DNA of 12,951 bases from Candidatus Sordicultor fermentans (GCA_002385475.1 DGDO01000082.1:1-12951), one strand, 5' to 3'; numbered from the stretch's first letter, positions 1 to 7,477 are shown. Notes: a model not told the origin generated them from the sequence alone. A program made the numbers and translations.

Positions 1-315
1 GGGGCGTATATTGCTGTTGCCTATCGTCCCACCTGGTCTTCAGGTATGACTCAGGGGATGGGATGGTTAGCAGTGGCATTAACTATTTTTTCTTTCTGGA
101 ATCCTCTCTATGCTCCTCTTGGTGCTTACCTTTTCGGAGCATTGTTTCACTTAGCTTTTCGCTTACAGGTTTTCGTTGCTCCAGAAATTTTAAATTCCCT
201 GCCCTATCTTTTCCCGGTGGTGGCTCTGGTGTTCTTTTCTCGTCTCGCTTTTCGGAAAAAGATTGGTGTTCCGGGAAGTTTAGGAAAACCTTATGAGCGG
301 GGAGAATCAGAGTAA
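1..315 (+). CDS. BMP-type ABC transporter permease, C-terminal part (5' end outside window)
   Basis: The reading frame is open from base 1 and ends at TAA 313-315, so only the last 104 or so residues are visible. An internal ATG at 46 is not the real start, because the coding pattern continues upstream of it. The visible part has hydrophobic segments (roughly residues 22-55 and 68-82), then a basic stretch and the ending LGKPYERGE. From memory of the family, this short hydrophilic tail after a LPYL-type last membrane segment is typical of the second permease of BMP/nucleoside ABC importers (YufQ/NupQ type). The role would be one half of the inner-membrane channel for nucleosides or related sugars. 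The matching solute-binding protein is probably the gene at 2876, and the ATPase and first permease should lie upstream of the window. Family assignment is fairly sure, but the substrate is inferred. Confidence 0.8.
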   Translation, partial: GAYIAVAYRPTWSSGMTQGMGWLAVALTIFSFWNPLYAPLGAYLFGALFHLAFRLQVFVAPEILNSLPYLFPVVALVFFSRLAFRKKIGVPGSLGKPYERGESE

Positions 316-345
316 ATATAGGAAACTAAGAAAGGAGTGAAAAAA

Positions 346-2394
346 TTGGAAGCGTCTGTGGATCAGTTAACGGTCAAAACTATTAGAATGCTGGCTCTGG
401 ACACGATCCAGAAAGCAAAATCGGGACATCCTGGATTACCTTTAGGAGCTGCTCCGATGGGTTACGTTCTTTTTCGACGGGTTATGAAACATAATCCTAA
501 AAATCCCCGGTGGTTTGATAGGGATCGTTTTATCCTCTCGGCAGGGCATGGTTCGGCCTTGCTTTATACTCTTCTTTATCTGAGTGGATATGAGAAGATG
601 AGTCTCGATGAACTAAAGAGTTTCCGCCAGTGGGGAAGCCATACCCCTGGACATCCGGAACGCTGCATAGATTGTGGTATAGAAGCTACAACTGGCCCTT
701 TGGGACAGGGCTTTGCGATGGGCGTGGGAGCGGCAATTGCTGAAGCTCACCTTGCTGCCCGATTCAACCGTCCTGGCTTTCCCATTATTAACCACTATAC
801 CTATGCTCTGGTGAGTGATGGGGATTTAATGGAGGGAGTGGCGCAGGAGGCGGCTTCTTTAGCCGGGCATTTGAAACTGGGGAAACTGATTTATCTATTT
901 GATAATAACCGGGTGAGTCTTTCAGGAGAGACGTCAATTTGTTTTACTGAAAACATCAGAATGCACTTTGAAGCTTATGGATGGCAGGTGCTTGAAGTAA
1001 AAGATGGAAACAATTTAGAAGAGCTTGTTCGGGCAATTCAGGAAGCACAAAAAGACGAAAGTCGCCCCTCTCTTATAATGGTTTCTACTCATATCGGGTA
1101 TGGGAGCCCTAAACAGGATAGCTTTGAAGTCCATGGCTCACCTCTAAAACCAGAAGAGGTAGTAGAGACGAGAAAGTTTTTCGGCTGGCCTCTGGATCAG
1201 GATTTCTATGTTCCCGAGGAGGCTTTAAATCACATGCGAGAAATTATAAGGGAAGGTGAAGAAAAGGAGAAAGAATGGAATAACCTCTTTTCTTCCTATG
1301 CTCGAGAGTTTCCCGAATTGGCACAGGAGTTGACCATGCTTATAAAGGGAGAGCTCCCTCCCCGGTGGGACGAAGGCCTTCCTGTTTTTGATCCTGCTTC
1401 AGGAGACATTGCCACTCGCTCGGCAGGAGGCAAAGTTCTCAACGCTCTGGCAGATAAAATTCCTTCTCTCATCGGTGGCTCGGCGGATTTAGACCCTTCC
1501 ACAAACACAGTCTTGAAAGGGAAAGGGAGCTTTCAAGCGCCCGGTTCGTGCCCCCCTGGAACTCAAGGTCTTGTGGAAGGACCTCTGGGTTATGAGGGAA
1601 GAAATATTGCTTTTGGCGTGCGAGAGCACGCTATGGGGGCTATTTTAAATGGTATTGCCATTCATGGGGGGCTTATTCCTTTTGGGGCGACATTTTTTGT
1701 ATTTTCTGATTATATGAGGCCAGCCACTCGAGTGGCAGCTCTCTCCCATTGTAAAGTCATTTATGTGTGGACTCATGATTCGGTAGCTCTGGGGGAAGAT
1801 GGGCCAACTCATCAACCGGTAGAACAGCTTATGAGCTTTCGGGCAATGCCTAATTTAGTTTGCATTCGACCGGCTGATGCTAATGAAACTCGTGAAGCGT
1901 GGAAAATAGCCATAGAAAGGAAAGAAGAACCGGTAGCGCTCATTTTAACCCGGCAAAACGTACCTGTAATCGATCGGGATAAATATGGAAAAGCGGAAGG
2001 CTTGAGAAAGGGAGCCTACATCATCGCCGATTGTGCACCGCATTTACCTCAGCTCATCATTATTGCTACAGGTTCAGAAGTGAGTCTGGCTCTGGAGGCT
2101 TATGAGAAACTATCTTCTGAGGGAGTCCGGGTGCGGGTAGTAAGTATGCCTTCCTGTGAATTATTTGAAGAACAACCTGAGGCATATCGCCGGGAAGTTC
2201 TTCCTCCGGAAGTGAAAAAACGAATTGCCATTGAAGCTGGAGCAACACTGGGGTGGTATAAATATGTAGGGGAAGAGGGTAAGGTCATTGGCATTGATCG
2301 CTTTGGCGCCTCTGCTCCTGGTAAAGTGGTGCTGGAAAAATTAGGTATCAGTCTGGAAAATCTTTTAGCTCAAGCTCGGTCTCTTCTTGAATAA
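346..2394 (+). CDS. tkt: transketolase
   Basis: Thiamine-diphosphate enzyme moving two-carbon ketol units between sugar phosphates in the non-oxidative pentose phosphate pathway; cytoplasmic. Complete at 682 residues, slightly longer than the E. coli enzyme (about 663), with the extra length apparently around residues 390-420 between the two TPP domains. Visible motifs: SGHPGLPLG (26-34, substrate His28), the TPP/metal motif SDGDLMEG (157-164) with N187/N188 downstream, the substrate-loop His263 in EVHGSPL, the catalytic Glu427 in VREHAMG that activates TPP, and His489 in EDGPTHQP. All expected catalytic residues seem present. I chose TTG 346 rather than the in-frame GTG at 337, because AAGGAG (332-337) overlaps that GTG but lies 8 nt before the TTG. 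It starts 30 nt after the permease stop, so co-transcription is likely. No intrinsic terminator follows directly. Confidence 0.96.
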   Translation: MEASVDQLTVKTIRMLALDTIQKAKSGHPGLPLGAAPMGYVLFRRVMKHNPKNPRWFDRDRFILSAGHGSALLYTLLYLSGYEKMSLDELKSFRQWGSHTPGHPERCIDCGIEATTGPLGQGFAMGVGAAIAEAHLAARFNRPGFPIINHYTYALVSDGDLMEGVAQEAASLAGHLKLGKLIYLFDNNRVSLSGETSICFTENIRMHFEAYGWQVLEVKDGNNLEELVRAIQEAQKDESRPSLIMVSTHIGYGSPKQDSFEVHGSPLKPEEVVETRKFFGWPLDQDFYVPEEALNHMREIIREGEEKEKEWNNLFSSYAREFPELAQELTMLIKGELPPRWDEGLPVFDPASGDIATRSAGGKVLNALADKIPSLIGGSADLDPSTNTVLKGKGSFQAPGSCPPGTQGLVEGPLGYEGRNIAFGVREHAMGAILNGIAIHGGLIPFGATFFVFSDYMRPATRVAALSHCKVIYVWTHDSVALGEDGPTHQPVEQLMSFRAMPNLVCIRPADANETREAWKIAIERKEEPVALILTRQNVPVIDRDKYGKAEGLRKGAYIIADCAPHLPQLIIIATGSEVSLALEAYEKLSSEGVRVRVVSMPSCELFEEQPEAYRREVLPPEVKKRIAIEAGATLGWYKYVGEEGKVIGIDRFGASAPGKVVLEKLGISLENLLAQARSLLE

Positions 2395-2432
2395 AGAGAG
2401 AAGCGCACCTTGAAAATTGAATAATGTATACA

Positions 2433-2548
2433 ATAGGGGCATCCTGGAAAAGAAATAAACTTAGAAGTGGAAGATTAAAAATCGGATTAAAAATATAAAA
2501 GAACAAAAACTATTGGGGAGAGAAGACGTCTCCCCGGATACCCCCTAT
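2433..2548 (+). other. possible structured RNA or MITE-like element (long-range arms plus hairpin)
   Basis: ATAGGGG (2433-2439) can pair with CCCCTAT (2542-2548), and ATCC (2441-2444) with GGAT (2536-2539), leaving a small 1x2 internal loop. The 3' arm abuts a perfect 7-bp hairpin, GGGGAGA (2515-2521) with TCTCCCC (2529-2535) and a 7-nt loop. The interior (2445-2514) is A-rich. No T-run follows the hairpin, so it is not a standard intrinsic terminator. I do not recognise any known riboswitch consensus. It could be a leader or 3'-UTR structure, the terminal inverted repeats of a small non-autonomous element, or chance pairing. Confidence 0.35.
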
Positions 2549-2726
2549 AAACTCTAAAATTGCCATGCATGCTGGAATCTTTTTTCTCCGGTGTTATTAT
2601 CTCGGTTTTTAGTCTTTCCTACCTTTTTCTTGCGCTCAGGCACCAGATGAGATTTGCAATGACAGCTGAAGGTAAGGGATAGATGGTAAATCGGGATTGC
2701 CATGGTAAGCGAAACAAATGATCCTC

Positions 2727-2756
2727 TTGACGGTGGCACGAGATGTGAGATATTTT
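2727..2756 (+). promoter_or_regulatory. candidate sigma-70 promoter for the BMP binding-protein gene
   Basis: TTGACG (2727-2732, five of six matches to the -35 consensus) is followed after 18 nt by TATTTT (2751-2756, four of six at -10). Transcription would start near 2763 and leave a leader of about 113 nt before the ATG at 2876. This would let the abundant binding protein be made independently of the upstream permease-tkt transcript. Weak -10 and sequence-only support. Confidence 0.4.
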
Positions 2757-2875
2757 GTAGCAAATAAAGGGAGTTGAGTTGTGTAGCAATCGATAGAACT
2801 ATGCTTATTTAGTTTGATGTCAAAAGATTTTGGAACTTCCGAAAATTTCATTATCATGCTTAAGGAGGCGTTTCA

Positions 2876-4042
2876 ATGAATAAAAAGGCAGTTTTAGCAG
2901 TGGTTCTTCTTTTGTCTTTGCTTATTACAGGAGTAGCTTTTTCAGAAGAGGCTAAGTTGAAGGCAGGATTTATCTATGTAGGGCCAATAGGGGATTTAGG
3001 CTGGAGTCATGCTCACGAGCAAGCTCGTCAAGTGTTAGAAGAGGTCTATCCCTGGCTGGATACCATATATGTAGAAGCAGTTCCAGAAGGAGAAGTAGAA
3101 GGAATCATCGATCGATTAATTAATCAAGAAAAAGTGGATATAGTGGTGACCACAAGTTTTGGCTTTATGGATGGAACTTTGAATGCAGCCAAAAGATACC
3201 CGGATAAAATCTTCTTTCATTGTTCCGGGTTTAAACGAGCTCCTAATTTGGCCACCTATATGGCTGATTTCCATCAAGTTTATTATTTGAACGGAATTAT
3301 GGCTGGAGCACTAACTAAATCGGGAAAGATTGGTTACGTGGGGACTTTTCCTACTCCGGAATTAAAAAGGCACATTAATGCTTTTACTCTGGGAGTGCGC
3401 CGGGTAAATCCCCAGGCAGAGGTTAATGTGCGGTGGTTGCAAAGTGCCTGGTATGACCCTCAAGGGGCAAAAGAGGCAGCTGAAGCTCTCATTGCTGAGG
3501 GAATAGATGTTCTGGCTTTTACTGAAGATTCGGCAAGCGTGGCTCAGGTTGCAGAAGAAAAAGGACTTCCCAGTTTTGGTCATTATTCTCCCATGTTGTC
3601 CTATGCGCCCAATCATCTAGTTTCCGGGCAATTGGTACACTGGGAGGCAATTTATCTCGACTTTTTTGCTAAGGTGTATGCTGGACTCTATAACAATGAA
3701 AATTTAGAAAACGTCGATTACTGGTGGCTTTTAAGCAACGGAGCAGTGGAGTTAGGAGCTGACTTTGGCGTGCCTGTTAACCCTGCATTTGAAGAAGCTT
3801 TGAAAAGCTATATGGTAAATGACCCGGTATATGGAGAAATGAGCGCCTATGATTTAGTCTTTGAGTTAGAAAGAGCTATGGCCGACCCTGAATATGCTTT
3901 CAGTCCTTTTACTGGACCTATAAAAGACCGTAAGGGGAATCTACTTGTTCCCTCTTCGGTTCGCCTTGCTCTTGAAGATTTGATCACCATGGAGTGGGCT
4001 GCAGAAGGAGTGGCTGGCCCCTGGCCCGGAGAACCAGAGTAA
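2876..4042 (+). CDS. BMP family (Med/PnrA-like) ABC transporter solute-binding protein
   Basis: Exported binding protein of 388 residues. It begins with a signal peptide: Lys3-Lys4, hydrophobic core 5-21, likely cleavage after Ala-Phe-Ser 23. The mature part opens with KAGFIYVGPIGDLGWSHAHE, the conserved first strand and ligand loop of BMP-domain proteins (PF02608 family), followed by VTTSFGFMDG and KIGYVGTFPTPE segments typical of the fold. Characterised relatives (Treponema PnrA/TmpC, B. subtilis NupN/YufN) bind purine nucleosides, and some other members may bind different small ligands. No lipobox cysteine is present, so it should be a soluble periplasmic protein rather than a lipoprotein. 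Strong ribosome-binding site AAGGAGG 7 nt before the ATG. Its likely membrane partner is the permease ending at 315, unusually separated from it by transketolase. It ends at a strong terminator. Family call is secure; ligand inferred. Confidence 0.92.
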   Translation: MNKKAVLAVVLLLSLLITGVAFSEEAKLKAGFIYVGPIGDLGWSHAHEQARQVLEEVYPWLDTIYVEAVPEGEVEGIIDRLINQEKVDIVVTTSFGFMDGTLNAAKRYPDKIFFHCSGFKRAPNLATYMADFHQVYYLNGIMAGALTKSGKIGYVGTFPTPELKRHINAFTLGVRRVNPQAEVNVRWLQSAWYDPQGAKEAAEALIAEGIDVLAFTEDSASVAQVAEEKGLPSFGHYSPMLSYAPNHLVSGQLVHWEAIYLDFFAKVYAGLYNNENLENVDYWWLLSNGAVELGADFGVPVNPAFEEALKSYMVNDPVYGEMSAYDLVFELERAMADPEYAFSPFTGPIKDRKGNLLVPSSVRLALEDLITMEWAAEGVAGPWPGEPE

Positions 4043-4046
4043 TCTG

Positions 4047-4075
4047 AGAGGGAGAGATTCTCTCCCTCTTTTTTT
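4047..4075 (+). terminator. intrinsic terminator of the BMP binding-protein gene
   Basis: Five bases after the stop codon, GAGGGAGAG (4048-4056) pairs perfectly with CTCTCCCTC (4060-4068) around a 3-nt loop, followed directly by seven T residues (4069-4075). This is a classic Rho-independent terminator. It separates the transport gene from the tRNA gene. Confidence 0.95.
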
Positions 4076-4112
4076 ATGATTATGAATCTATTCCTAGACG
4101 GTGAGAATTTGA

Positions 4113-4141
4113 TTGACAGGGTTTTTTTACTCTTATATAAT
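4113..4141 (+). promoter_or_regulatory. perfect-consensus sigma-70 promoter for tRNA-Gln
   Basis: TTGACA (4113-4118) and TATAAT (4136-4141) are exact consensus hexamers separated by the optimal 17 bp, with a T-rich spacer. Transcription should start near 4148, only a few bases before the tRNA 5' end, which fits a strong stable-RNA promoter. Confidence 0.93.
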
Positions 4142-4152
4142 AAAGGAGCTAT

Positions 4153-4227
4153 TGGGGCGTGGCCAAGCGGTAAGGCAAGGGACTTTGGATCCCTTACTCG
4201 GAGGTTCGAGTCCTCCCGCCCCAGCCA
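4153..4227 (+). tRNA. tRNA-Gln (anticodon TTG)
   Basis: A complete 75-nt cloverleaf. The acceptor stem TGGGGCG (4153-4159) pairs with CGCCCCA (4217-4223), then discriminator G and an encoded CCA (4225-4227). The D-arm region contains GCCAAGCGGTAAGGC, typical of bacterial tRNA-Gln. The anticodon stem is AGGGA/TCCCT, with loop CTTTGGA giving anticodon TTG (4185-4187), which reads CAA and, by wobble, CAG. The T arm is GGAGG-TTCGAGT-CCTCC. The U1-A72 end pair is also a known glutamine (GlnRS) identity feature. No clear intrinsic terminator follows, so it could be cut from a longer transcript running toward glmU. Confidence 0.98.
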
Positions 4228-4304
4228 TCTTCTTTTAGTTCTCTCATCGAATAGTTAAGTCTTACAGCTTTCCTCAATTGATAGCTAAAGATGAAGAATC
4301 TGAG

Positions 4305-4332
4305 TTGATTAAGGATAGAAATTTGATAAAAT
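4305..4332 (+). promoter_or_regulatory. candidate promoter of the glmU-prs-rplY-pth operon
   Basis: TTGATT (4305-4310) and TAAAAT (4327-4332, five of six) lie 16 bp apart and about 60 nt before the glmU ATG at 4395. The non-coding sequence between the tRNA and glmU (4228-4394) shows nothing else beyond a short CGTG/CACG inverted repeat near 4355-4371. Confidence 0.45.
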
Positions 4333-4394
4333 AGTTAATAGTTTCCATAAATCGGGCGTGCTTTGGTCACGTTTTGTCTGGTGTGGTGAAAAAT

Positions 4395-5783
4395 ATGGAT
4401 CTTTCTCAATGGGGTTTAATAATTTTAGCCGCGGGTCAGGGTAAAAGGATGCGCTCTTCTCTTCCGAAGGTGCTTCTCCCTGCCTGGGGTAGGCCTATTA
4501 TGCAATATTTACTGGATGAGTTGAAATGGGAAGAGTTCGGTCAAAGATTTCTGGTGGTTTCTCCCTCTATGGAAGAGTTGATAAAAAGTAGTTTTGGTCA
4601 GGATATAACCATAGTGGTTCAAAAAGAGCCTAAAGGTACTGCTCATGCTGCGAGTACTGTTTTCCCCCTGATGCAAGAAGGCATTGATTGGTTTTTAATA
4701 CTTTATGCTGATATGCCCCTTCTTCAGGGAGAAACTATTTTTTCTTTTCTCTCTCGAGTGGAGGAAAATCGCTATCCCTTTTCTTTTCTAACTTCTTTTT
4801 CTCCTGACCCTGCTGGCTTTGGACGGGTAGTGCGGGATGAAAAAGGAGAACCTCTGGGGATTGTAGAGGAAAAAGATTGTTCCACCCAGGAGAAAAAAAT
4901 ATCCGAGGTGAGCTTGGGGGTTTTTGCTTTTCAGAGAAAAGCCTTTCAAGAAATTCTTCCCTTGATTGACAATTCTAACGCTCAGGGGGAATATTACCTA
5001 ACTGATGCAGTTCGAGTGGCTCGAGAAAAAGGCTACACGCCAGAGGCTTTTGCCGTGGAGTGGGATGAACAATTTTTGAATGTTAATACCCCTGCTGATT
5101 TTAGCAAAGCTATTTTAATATTAAAAGAAAGGAAAATTGCTTCCCTGTGGGATGAGGGGGTAAAAATATTAGACCCTTCTACTACCTACGTTGATTGGGA
5201 TGTGGTGGTAGAGGAGGATGTGTGGTTATACCCCGGGACAGTCATAGAAGGAAAAAGCGTAATCGAAAAAGGAGCTCGGATTGGTCCTTTTTCTCGAATA
5301 TCGGAAAGCAAGGTGGGAAGGAATGGCTCTGTAGAATATAGTGTGGTGGAGGGGTCTACCATAGGAGAAGAAGCGAGAGTTGGCCCTTTTGCTCATTTGC
5401 GTCCGGGCACCAAACTGGAGCGAGGAGTAAAGGTGGGCAATTTCGTAGAGGTGAAAAATTCTCATATTGGGGAAGAAACCAGAGCTTTGCATTTAAGTTA
5501 TTTAGGAGATGCACAGATAGGTAAAAAAGTAAACATTGGAGCAGGAACCATAACTTGTAACTATGATGGAGAGAAGAAAAATCCCACCTTTATAGAAGAC
5601 GAAGTTTTCATAGGAAGCAATAATTCCTTAGTGGCACCGGTGAGTATCGGAAAAGGTGCTTATACAGCAGCCGGCTCTACCATAACTCAAAATGTCCCTC
5701 CCTATTCTCTGGGGGTGGGGAGAGCCAAGCAGAAGAACATCGAGGATTGGACGAAAAGAAAAACACGGAGGAATAAAGACTAA
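4395..5783 (+). CDS. glmU: bifunctional GlmU: GlcNAc-1-phosphate uridyltransferase / glucosamine-1-phosphate acetyltransferase
   Basis: Makes UDP-GlcNAc for peptidoglycan and glycolipids in two steps: acetyl transfer to glucosamine-1-phosphate, then uridylation. About 462 residues, close to the E. coli length (456). The N-terminal nucleotidyltransferase half has LAAGQGKRM (11-19), Lys25, QKEPKGTAHA (76-85), metal-binding Asp106 in YADMPLL, and the GEYYLTDAV and LNVNTPADF segments. The C-terminal half is a left-handed beta helix of hexapeptide repeats with RPGTKLERGVKVGNFVEVKN, the catalytic-His segment LHLSYLGDAQIG and NIGAGTITCNYDG. Both activities therefore look intact. The frame is open back to TTG 4374, with GTGs at 4383 and 4386. 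I prefer ATG 4395, because the family usually begins only a few residues before the LAAG loop and a weak GGTG lies just upstream. It leads a tight operon, with prs starting at the very next base. Confidence 0.96.
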   Translation: MDLSQWGLIILAAGQGKRMRSSLPKVLLPAWGRPIMQYLLDELKWEEFGQRFLVVSPSMEELIKSSFGQDITIVVQKEPKGTAHAASTVFPLMQEGIDWFLILYADMPLLQGETIFSFLSRVEENRYPFSFLTSFSPDPAGFGRVVRDEKGEPLGIVEEKDCSTQEKKISEVSLGVFAFQRKAFQEILPLIDNSNAQGEYYLTDAVRVAREKGYTPEAFAVEWDEQFLNVNTPADFSKAILILKERKIASLWDEGVKILDPSTTYVDWDVVVEEDVWLYPGTVIEGKSVIEKGARIGPFSRISESKVGRNGSVEYSVVEGSTIGEEARVGPFAHLRPGTKLERGVKVGNFVEVKNSHIGEETRALHLSYLGDAQIGKKVNIGAGTITCNYDGEKKNPTFIEDEVFIGSNNSLVAPVSIGKGAYTAAGSTITQNVPPYSLGVGRAKQKNIEDWTKRKTRRNKD

Positions 5784-6752
5784 ATGTTAACCAGTCGGGA
5801 ATTTTCCCGTCATCTAAAAGTTTTTTGCGGTACGGCTAACCCTGTTCTGGCTCAGGAAGTGTGCTGGTATCTCGATATCCCCTTAGGAAAAGCAGATGTA
5901 GGGCGCTTTCCCAATGGAGAAATAAGGGTGCAAATTGAGGAAAGTGTGCGTGGTTGTGATGTTTTTGTGATACAACCCACCTCCCCTCCGGCCAATGACC
6001 ATTTGATGGAGCTTTTAATAATGATTGATGCCTTGCATCGTGCGTCAGCGGAGAGAGTTACGGCGGTCATTCCTTTCTATGGTTATTGTAAGCAAGACCG
6101 AAAGACTAAAGGTCGGGAGCCAATTTCTGCAAAACTGGTGGCTAACCTTTTAGTTACCGCCGGTACAGATCGGGTTTTGACCATGGATCTGCATGCTGGA
6201 CAAATTCAGGGTTTCTTTGATATACCGGTAGATAATTTGGCTGCTCAGTCTCTTCTGGCTCGCTATTTCCTCTCTCGAGGATGGAAAGAAGCGGTAGTAG
6301 TTAGCCCTGATGTGGGAGGAGCAGCTCGAGCTCGGTCTTTTGCCAATAAACTGGGAGCAGATTTAGCAATTATTGATAAACACCGACCTACTTATTCTCA
6401 AGTGATGGTGATGAATGTAGTGGGGGAAGTGGAAAATAAAAGAGCGATCATTGTCGATGACCTCATTGATACTGCGGGAACTCTGGTGGAGGGGGCTGAA
6501 GCGTTATACAGACGGGGAGCTAAAGAAATCTATGCCTGTGCTACCCATCCCGTTTTTAGTGAGCCAGCTTTTGCTCGAATTGAGAATTCTTGTCTCCGGG
6601 AAGTAGTGGTTACCAATACCATTGAAGTAAGCCAGGAAAAACTTTCTCAGCAAGGAGCAAATAAGATAAAGGTACTTTCTGTGGCTCCTATTTTTGCTGA
6701 AGCAATTAAGAGGATTCATGGTGAATTGTCAGTTAGTGAACTTTTTATATAA
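5784..6752 (+). CDS. prs: ribose-phosphate pyrophosphokinase (PRPP synthetase)
   Basis: Transfers pyrophosphate from ATP to ribose-5-phosphate to give PRPP for purine, pyrimidine, NAD, His and Trp synthesis. 322 residues, normal for class I enzymes. Visible signatures: GRFPNGEI (40-47), the ATP-loop segment FYGYCKQDRK, the LTMDLHAGQIQGFF signature, the VVSPDVGGAARA segment, a DKHRP where many family members have DKRR (the catalytic Lys is kept), and the PRPP-binding loop IIVDDLIDTAGT (222-233). The ATG directly follows the glmU stop codon. GGAGG at 5767-5771 is 12 nt upstream, rather far, so translational coupling to glmU is likely. The glmU-prs-rplY-pth order is a widespread bacterial arrangement, which supports the calls. 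Confidence 0.97.
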   Translation: MLTSREFSRHLKVFCGTANPVLAQEVCWYLDIPLGKADVGRFPNGEIRVQIEESVRGCDVFVIQPTSPPANDHLMELLIMIDALHRASAERVTAVIPFYGYCKQDRKTKGREPISAKLVANLLVTAGTDRVLTMDLHAGQIQGFFDIPVDNLAAQSLLARYFLSRGWKEAVVVSPDVGGAARARSFANKLGADLAIIDKHRPTYSQVMVMNVVGEVENKRAIIVDDLIDTAGTLVEGAEALYRRGAKEIYACATHPVFSEPAFARIENSCLREVVVTNTIEVSQEKLSQQGANKIKVLSVAPIFAEAIKRIHGELSVSELFI

Positions 6753-6772
6753 GAAGAGCGAGGTAAAATAAT

Positions 6773-7477
6773 ATGTCAAAAGGCAACAATGTTGTTGTTA
6801 ATCTGGAAAGAAGAGAGGAAAAAGGCAAAGAGAAAAGCCGAAAGATGAGAAGAGAAGGCTGGATACCAGCAGTCTTATATTCTCGAGATAGCAGAGATGG
6901 AAAGGCAGAGCTGGTGAAGGTGAGAGAAAAAGAACTGAAGCGCATCTTACAAATACCGGGTATTACTCACCATATGCTGGATTTGTCTTTAGAGGGAGAA
7001 ACGAGAAAGGGGATTATCCGCGATTTGCAAAAGAATCCCATAAAAGAAGAGATCTGGCATGTGGATTTTTATGAAGTGCAAACTGGTCAAAGAATAACTC
7101 TTTCACTACCCGTGAGAATAAAAGGAGAAGCTCGAGGGGTGGAGGCCGGTGGGACTCTGGAGTTAGTTACTCAAGAGTTGGAGGTGGAGTGTCCCAGTGG
7201 TGCTATACCTGATGAAGGTATTGAGGTAGATGTTAGTGAGTTGGAAATTGGAGATGTCGTCCGGGTGGGAGATTTAAAAGTTCCTCAGGATGTCACGATA
7301 ATGGAAGACCCAGATGAAGTGATAGCAGTAGTTATTCCTCCTAGGGTAGTAGAGGAAGAGGTAGAGGTTGAGGAAGAAGTAGAGGCAGGAGTAGAAGAGG
7401 AGACGGAGGAAGAAGCTAAGGAAGAGGTAGGAGAATCTCAGACAACAGAGAAAGGAAAAACTGAGGAAGAAAAATAG
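6773..7477 (+). CDS. rplY: 50S ribosomal protein L25, CTC/TL5 type
   Basis: Two-domain form of bL25, which binds 5S rRNA. 234 residues against 94 in the short E. coli L25. Residues 1 to about 92 form the L25 beta-barrel (early SRKMRREGWIPAVLYS, where the family has a G-x-IPAV-type loop). Residues about 97-185 are the TL5/CTC C-terminal domain (LSLPVRIKGEARGVEAGGTLE, then the IEVDVSELEIGDVVRVGDL segment). After residue 190 comes an extremely Glu-rich tail of about 40 residues that is probably disordered. Start: ATG 6773 with GAGGT (6760-6764) 8 nt upstream and 20 nt after the prs stop. CTC was first described as a general stress protein in Bacillus, but nothing in this sequence shows stress control. 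Confidence 0.95.
   Translation: MSKGNNVVVNLERREEKGKEKSRKMRREGWIPAVLYSRDSRDGKAELVKVREKELKRILQIPGITHHMLDLSLEGETRKGIIRDLQKNPIKEEIWHVDFYEVQTGQRITLSLPVRIKGEARGVEAGGTLELVTQELEVECPSGAIPDEGIEVDVSELEIGDVVRVGDLKVPQDVTIMEDPDEVIAVVIPPRVVEEEVEVEEEVEAGVEEETEEEAKEEVGESQTTEKGKTEEEK

Larger units (their letters stand above)
2395..2875. other. 480-nt intergenic region between tkt and the BMP binding-protein gene
   Basis: No convincing gene is present. The short minus-strand ORFs here have no recognisable domain and no good ribosome-binding site. In order it holds a pair of complementary arms enclosing a perfect hairpin (2433-2548), a stretch around 2560-2720 that looks like worn repeat sequence, a candidate promoter (2727-2756), and a strong Shine-Dalgarno AAGGAGG (2862-2868) lying 7 nt before the ATG at 2876. 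The gap is unusually long for this compact window. Confidence 0.7.

Noticed and set aside
337..345. GTG at 337 as the transketolase start.
   Set aside because: The Shine-Dalgarno AAGGAG overlaps this GTG, so the TTG at 346 has proper spacing.
2515..2535. The 7-bp hairpin as an intrinsic terminator for tkt.
   Set aside because: It is followed by GGATACCCCC rather than a T-run and lies 120 nt after the stop codon.
2554..2857. Two short minus-strand ORFs (69 and 73 codons) in the tkt-BMP gap.
   Set aside because: They overlap each other, have no good ribosome-binding site, and their translations look like translated repeat sequence, not a protein family.
4076..4258. A 60-codon plus-strand ORF over the tRNA.
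   Set aside because: It runs through the tRNA promoter and tRNA-Gln itself; it is chance coding over an RNA gene.
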